This document shows positions 61,380 to 64,000 of a DNA stretch of 64,000 nt, piece after piece. The notes under the pieces were generated by a model. That model was not told the origin of the DNA, ran no database searches, and saw only the letters and a program-made list of their open reading frames with translations. Both the position numbers and the translations under genes were made by a program. The DNA lies in the NCBI RefSeq assembly GCF_020103695.1, contig NZ_JAHXBF010000035.1:51114-115113 (forward strand). The letters run 5' to 3'. The stretch is from Hyalangium versicolor. Its GTDB lineage: Bacteria > Myxococcota > Myxococcia > Myxococcales > Myxococcaceae. Positions within the stretch are counted from its first letter, which is position 1, and each line of letters begins with the position of its first letter.

Positions 61380-62291
61380 ATGACCAGGCAGACAATCGCG
61401 TTGGTGGGTGGTACGGGCCACCTGGGAACACTGATCGGCAATGCGCTGCTCGACAAGCAGGACGTGAGACTCCGGGTTCTCGTCCGCCCGGGAAGCCGTG
61501 AGAAGGTCGCGGGCCTCGAGAAGCGAGAGGCACAGGTGGTCGAGGGCGCGTTGGGGCCAGAATCCCGCGCCGCGCTGGACTTGCTCTGCCAGGGCGCATC
61601 AACCGTCATCTCCGCGGTCCAGGGTGGCCCCGAGGTCATCATCGACGGCCAGACGCACCTCTTGCGCGCGGCGCGGGACGCTGGAGTCAACAGGTTCATT
61701 CCCTCCGATTACTCTCTCGATCTCTTCAAGGTGAAGCCGGGCCACATCCCCACCTCCGAGATGCGGCGCCAGTTCGCGTTGGTCGCGGATGCCGAGCGCG
61801 GCAAGGTCGAGGTCGTCCACGTGCTGAACGGCGGATTCCTCGATCGAGGTGTGCTGTTCGGCTTCATTCGCGTCATCGACGTCGAGAAGCAAACGGCCTA
61901 CGTCTGGGGCGACGGCAAACAGCCGATGGACTGGACCACCTACTTGGACACGGCGCGCTACACCGTGGAGGCCGCCGTCGACGAACGCCCCGTTCCGCGC
62001 ATCTTCTCCGTCGCGGGAGACGTTCTCGACTTCGAAGGCCTCGTCCGCGCCTACGAGTCGGGATCGGGGAAGAAGCTGCGTGTCGAGCGGCTGGGTTCGC
62101 TCGAAGACCTGGATGCACGCATCGAGCAACTGAAGCAGGCGGGCCCCGCTCAATTCCTCTCCTACCTGCCACTCATGTACTACCGGTCCGTTCTCAACGG
62201 CGAAGGCAAACTCGCCCCGCTCATGAACGACCGGTACCCGGCGATCCGGCCGACCACGGTGCGCGAATACGTCGTAGCAGAGGGGCTCTGA
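61380..62291 (+). CDS. NmrA-like NAD(P)-binding reductase
   Basis: 303 residues from ATG 61380, which has GAGG 5 nt upstream; frames starting at 61338 or 61377 are alternatives. Rossmann motif IALVGGTGHLGTLIGNALL (about 5-23) and the NmrA/isoflavone-reductase features RVLVRPGSR, FIPSDYSLD and DWTTYLDTARYT fit an NAD(P)H-dependent reductase or redox-sensing protein. It is the first gene of a two-gene operon under the TetR operator; the SDR follows after 5 bp. Such pairs often handle reactive small molecules. Confidence 0.88.
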   Translation: MTRQTIALVGGTGHLGTLIGNALLDKQDVRLRVLVRPGSREKVAGLEKREAQVVEGALGPESRAALDLLCQGASTVISAVQGGPEVIIDGQTHLLRAARDAGVNRFIPSDYSLDLFKVKPGHIPTSEMRRQFALVADAERGKVEVVHVLNGGFLDRGVLFGFIRVIDVEKQTAYVWGDGKQPMDWTTYLDTARYTVEAAVDERPVPRIFSVAGDVLDFEGLVRAYESGSGKKLRVERLGSLEDLDARIEQLKQAGPAQFLSYLPLMYYRSVLNGEGKLAPLMNDRYPAIRPTTVREYVVAEGL

Positions 62292-62296
62292 CCGCC

Positions 62297-63187
62297 ATGA
62301 AATACAACAAGAACCTCTCATGGCGCCGGGTCGACTCCGCGAGCCTCGACCTCAAGGGAACGAAAGTAGCCGTCGTTGGCGGAACTGGTGGGCTCGGGCG
62401 TGCCATCAGTCGCCTCCTGGCCTCGCGCGGCGCGAGCGTGACAGTCGTCGGCCAGACCTTCCGCGATTCCGGTGTCCCGGGCATCGAGTTCCTCCAGGCA
62501 GACCTCAGCCTGATGAGCGAAGCGCAGCGTGTCGCCGCGGCGTTGCCTGCGGAGACACTGGACCTTGTCGTCCTCACCACCGGTATCTTCGCCGCGCCCA
62601 CGCGCCAGGAGACCGCCGAGGGCATCGAGCGTGACATGGCGGTCAGCTACCTGAGCAGGTTGGTGCTGGTGCGAGGCATCGCTCCGCGTCTCGGGAGGCA
62701 ACGGCCGACGGCTCGGACGAAGCCGCGGGTGTTCATCATGGGCTATCCGGGGATCGGCCAGACCGGCACGCTCGACGACCTCAACGCCGAGAAGTCCTAC
62801 AGGGCCATGCCGGTGCACATGAACACCGTCGCAGGGAACGAGATGCTCGTCATCGACTCGGCGAAGCGCTACGAGAACGCGAACTTCTTCGGACTCAATC
62901 CCGGTGTCATCAAGACCAACATCCGCAGCAACTTCCTCGGCGAGGGCACGCTTCGTTTTCGTTTCACCGAGTGGATGATCGGGCTCCTGGCACCGAGTGC
63001 CGAGGCCTACGCGGAGACCGTGACCCCGCTGCTCGTGACGCCGGACCTCGAAGGACACAGCGGCGCCATGTTCGACAAGAAAGGTCTGGCGATCCTGCCT
63101 TCGGCTGGGCTCAGGGATGACCACGTCAGGGCATTCCTGGCGGACTCGGAGGCCTTGGTGGCGCGGGCGAACGTTCGCGTTTCCTGA
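62297..63187 (+). CDS. Short-chain dehydrogenase-like protein lacking the catalytic Tyr-x3-Lys
   Basis: 296 residues of the SDR fold. The cofactor motif is VAVVGGTGGLGRAISRLLAS (about 24-43), followed by a strand ending LDLVVLTTGIF. At the place where SDR enzymes carry Tyr-x3-Lys, the sequence reads PVHMNTVAGNEMLVID, without that pair. FGLNPGVIKTNIRSNF is the usual post-active-site segment. It may use another active site or act as a non-catalytic binder. It is 5 bp after the NmrA gene. Confidence 0.82.
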   Translation: MKYNKNLSWRRVDSASLDLKGTKVAVVGGTGGLGRAISRLLASRGASVTVVGQTFRDSGVPGIEFLQADLSLMSEAQRVAAALPAETLDLVVLTTGIFAAPTRQETAEGIERDMAVSYLSRLVLVRGIAPRLGRQRPTARTKPRVFIMGYPGIGQTGTLDDLNAEKSYRAMPVHMNTVAGNEMLVIDSAKRYENANFFGLNPGVIKTNIRSNFLGEGTLRFRFTEWMIGLLAPSAEAYAETVTPLLVTPDLEGHSGAMFDKKGLAILPSAGLRDDHVRAFLADSEALVARANVRVS

Positions 63188-63224
63188 GATGGATCGCCAA
63201 GGGGCGGGGTGGTCGTCGCGCGTG

Positions 63225-63883
63225 TCACGGGGCCGTCTCGCCCACCGTGAAGTCGAGCACCCGCTCCCAGAGGGCATGGAAGTGTGACTCCTGGAAGCTC
63301 GATCCAGACTTGAGCCAGCTGATGTACTGCTCGGGCTGATCGAAGTGGCCCATGACGTCCAGGTGGTCGGCTGGCACGGCGTGGATGAGCTGCCCCCAGA
63401 CTTGCGAGCGGCTCGGGACGATGCCATCGCTCCAGGCTTCGAATGTCTTGCCGAGCACCTCTTGGAGCAACTGGTTCTGTTCCTCCGTGCGCTCGGGAAT
63501 CTCCAACGTTGTGGAGAGGGGCGCGCTCAGCACATACAGGGACGAGAAGATGCCGTAGAGGAACGAGTCCGGTGACAGCAGCAGGCGCAATGACATCCGG
63601 CGGAGCAGGGTCGGAGGTGGTGCTCCCGTGACGATCGAGGCGTAGCGCACGCCTTCCTGGTCCGGAGTGTCCCGGTTGAAGGCTTCCACCCCGGCTGGGG
63701 TGAGGTCCTGGATGAGCTCCTGATGCTCCCCAATCTTGCCGAAATACTGATTGAGCGCCGCGCGCTCGTCCTCGGAGAGCACCGCCAGCAGCCGGGTGAT
63801 CTCCGTGAAGAGGTTGGGCGGCACTCCCATGGAGGAGCCGAGGCGGGTGAGCCGGTACAGCGCCTGGAGCACGGCGGTCCTTA
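63225..63883 (-). pseudogene. Lipase/esterase C-terminal fragment, cut by an IS element
   Basis: The open frame encodes about 220 residues of a triacylglycerol-lipase-type alpha/beta hydrolase. The C-terminal half of the family is recognisable: the catalytic Asp in SDGIVPSRSQVWG and His in VPADHLDVMGHFDQP. The N-terminal half with the oxyanion HG and GxSxG motifs is missing. The frame runs backwards into sequence that looks like the end of an IS5-type element at about 63884, and its only start there (TTG 63896) lies inside the element. The gene is therefore broken and probably inactive. Confidence 0.75.
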
Positions 63884-64000
63884 GAGCGCCTAACAAAAGT
63901 CAGGATTGAAGGCGACGGAAGAGCATCAGGCAGCAGCCCAGGACGAGGAGGCCGAAGTGGACATCGTCCCGTCGTTCGTCGCGTACGCGCAGGCGGCGCT
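63884..64000 (-). mobile_element. IS5-family insertion sequence end (continues beyond window)
   Basis: From about 63884 the sequence reads GAGCGCCTAACAAAAG, a typical IS5-family terminal sequence, next to the break in the lipase gene. The rest is transposase coding sequence. The left boundary is inferred from the loss of lipase-like coding. Confidence 0.7.
63900..64000 (-). CDS. IS5-type transposase, C-terminal fragment
   Basis: The minus strand encodes RRLRVRDERRDDVHFGLLVL followed by GCCLMLFRRLQS and a TGA stop at 63900-63902. The RRLRVR(D/Y)ERR...LGC...RRL pattern is the usual C-terminus of IS5-family DDE transposases. The N-terminal part is outside the window. Confidence 0.75.
   Translation of the reverse strand, partial: RRLRVRDERRDDVHFGLLVLGCCLMLFRRLQS

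Overview
The window is GC-rich DNA, close to two thirds G+C by eye, from a myxobacterium, most likely a Cystobacterineae-type genus such as Archangium, Cystobacter or Hyalangium. The evidence is MYXO-CTERM-style C-terminal sorting tails on large secreted proteins, many lipoproteins and repeat-rich surface proteins, and an ECF sigma factor paired with a zinc-finger anti-sigma factor. I saw no rRNA, tRNA or CRISPR array.

Layout. 1-6.4 kb: two tandem paralogues with glycine-zipper C-termini (the first cut by the window edge), a disordered/helical protein and a small secreted protein. 6.7-10.1 kb: an ECF sigma factor coupled to a zinc-finger anti-sigma protein that ends in a CHAT caspase-like protease domain. 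10.3-11.9 kb: two small exported proteins. 11.9-18.9 kb: a four-gene operon that reads as a type I Zorya anti-phage system, in the unusual order zorD-zorA-zorB-zorC. 19.7-25.2 kb: a C39-like protease and a 1579-residue lipoprotein of ELWxxDGT and HYR repeats. 25.4-28.9 kb: an alpha/beta hydrolase followed by an adenosine deaminase-SLOG-Nudix fusion, the most novel protein here. 29-34.1 kb: a saccharopine-dehydrogenase-like reductase, a phosphoesterase and a GON/LamG surface protein.

34.2-38.2 kb: a five-gene operon (GNAT, Fe(II)/2-oxoglutarate oxygenase, FcoT-like thioesterase, acyl carrier protein, acyl-AMP ligase). It matches the isonitrile fatty-acyl part of actinobacterial isonitrile lipopeptide clusters but has no NRPS. 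38.5-50 kb: secreted proteins, including a choice-of-anchor-A protein, two subtilases (one with AbfB domains), a beta-lactamase-fold hydrolase and a LolA-like protein. 50-63.2 kb: mostly single metabolic and envelope genes (SEDS-like membrane protein, patatin, methyltransferase, YbhN-like flippase, metallophosphoesterase, SPFH protein, class III aminotransferase, RCC1 protein, racemase). This part also holds a TetR-controlled NmrA/SDR operon with a clear operator and promoter. 63.2-64 kb: a lipase gene broken by an IS5-type element that runs off the edge.

The themes are envelope and secretion (about a third of the genes), conflict (Zorya, perhaps the ADA-SLOG-Nudix protein and the CHAT protein) and a small specialised-metabolite operon. 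All functions are read from sequence motifs. No database search or structure prediction was run.
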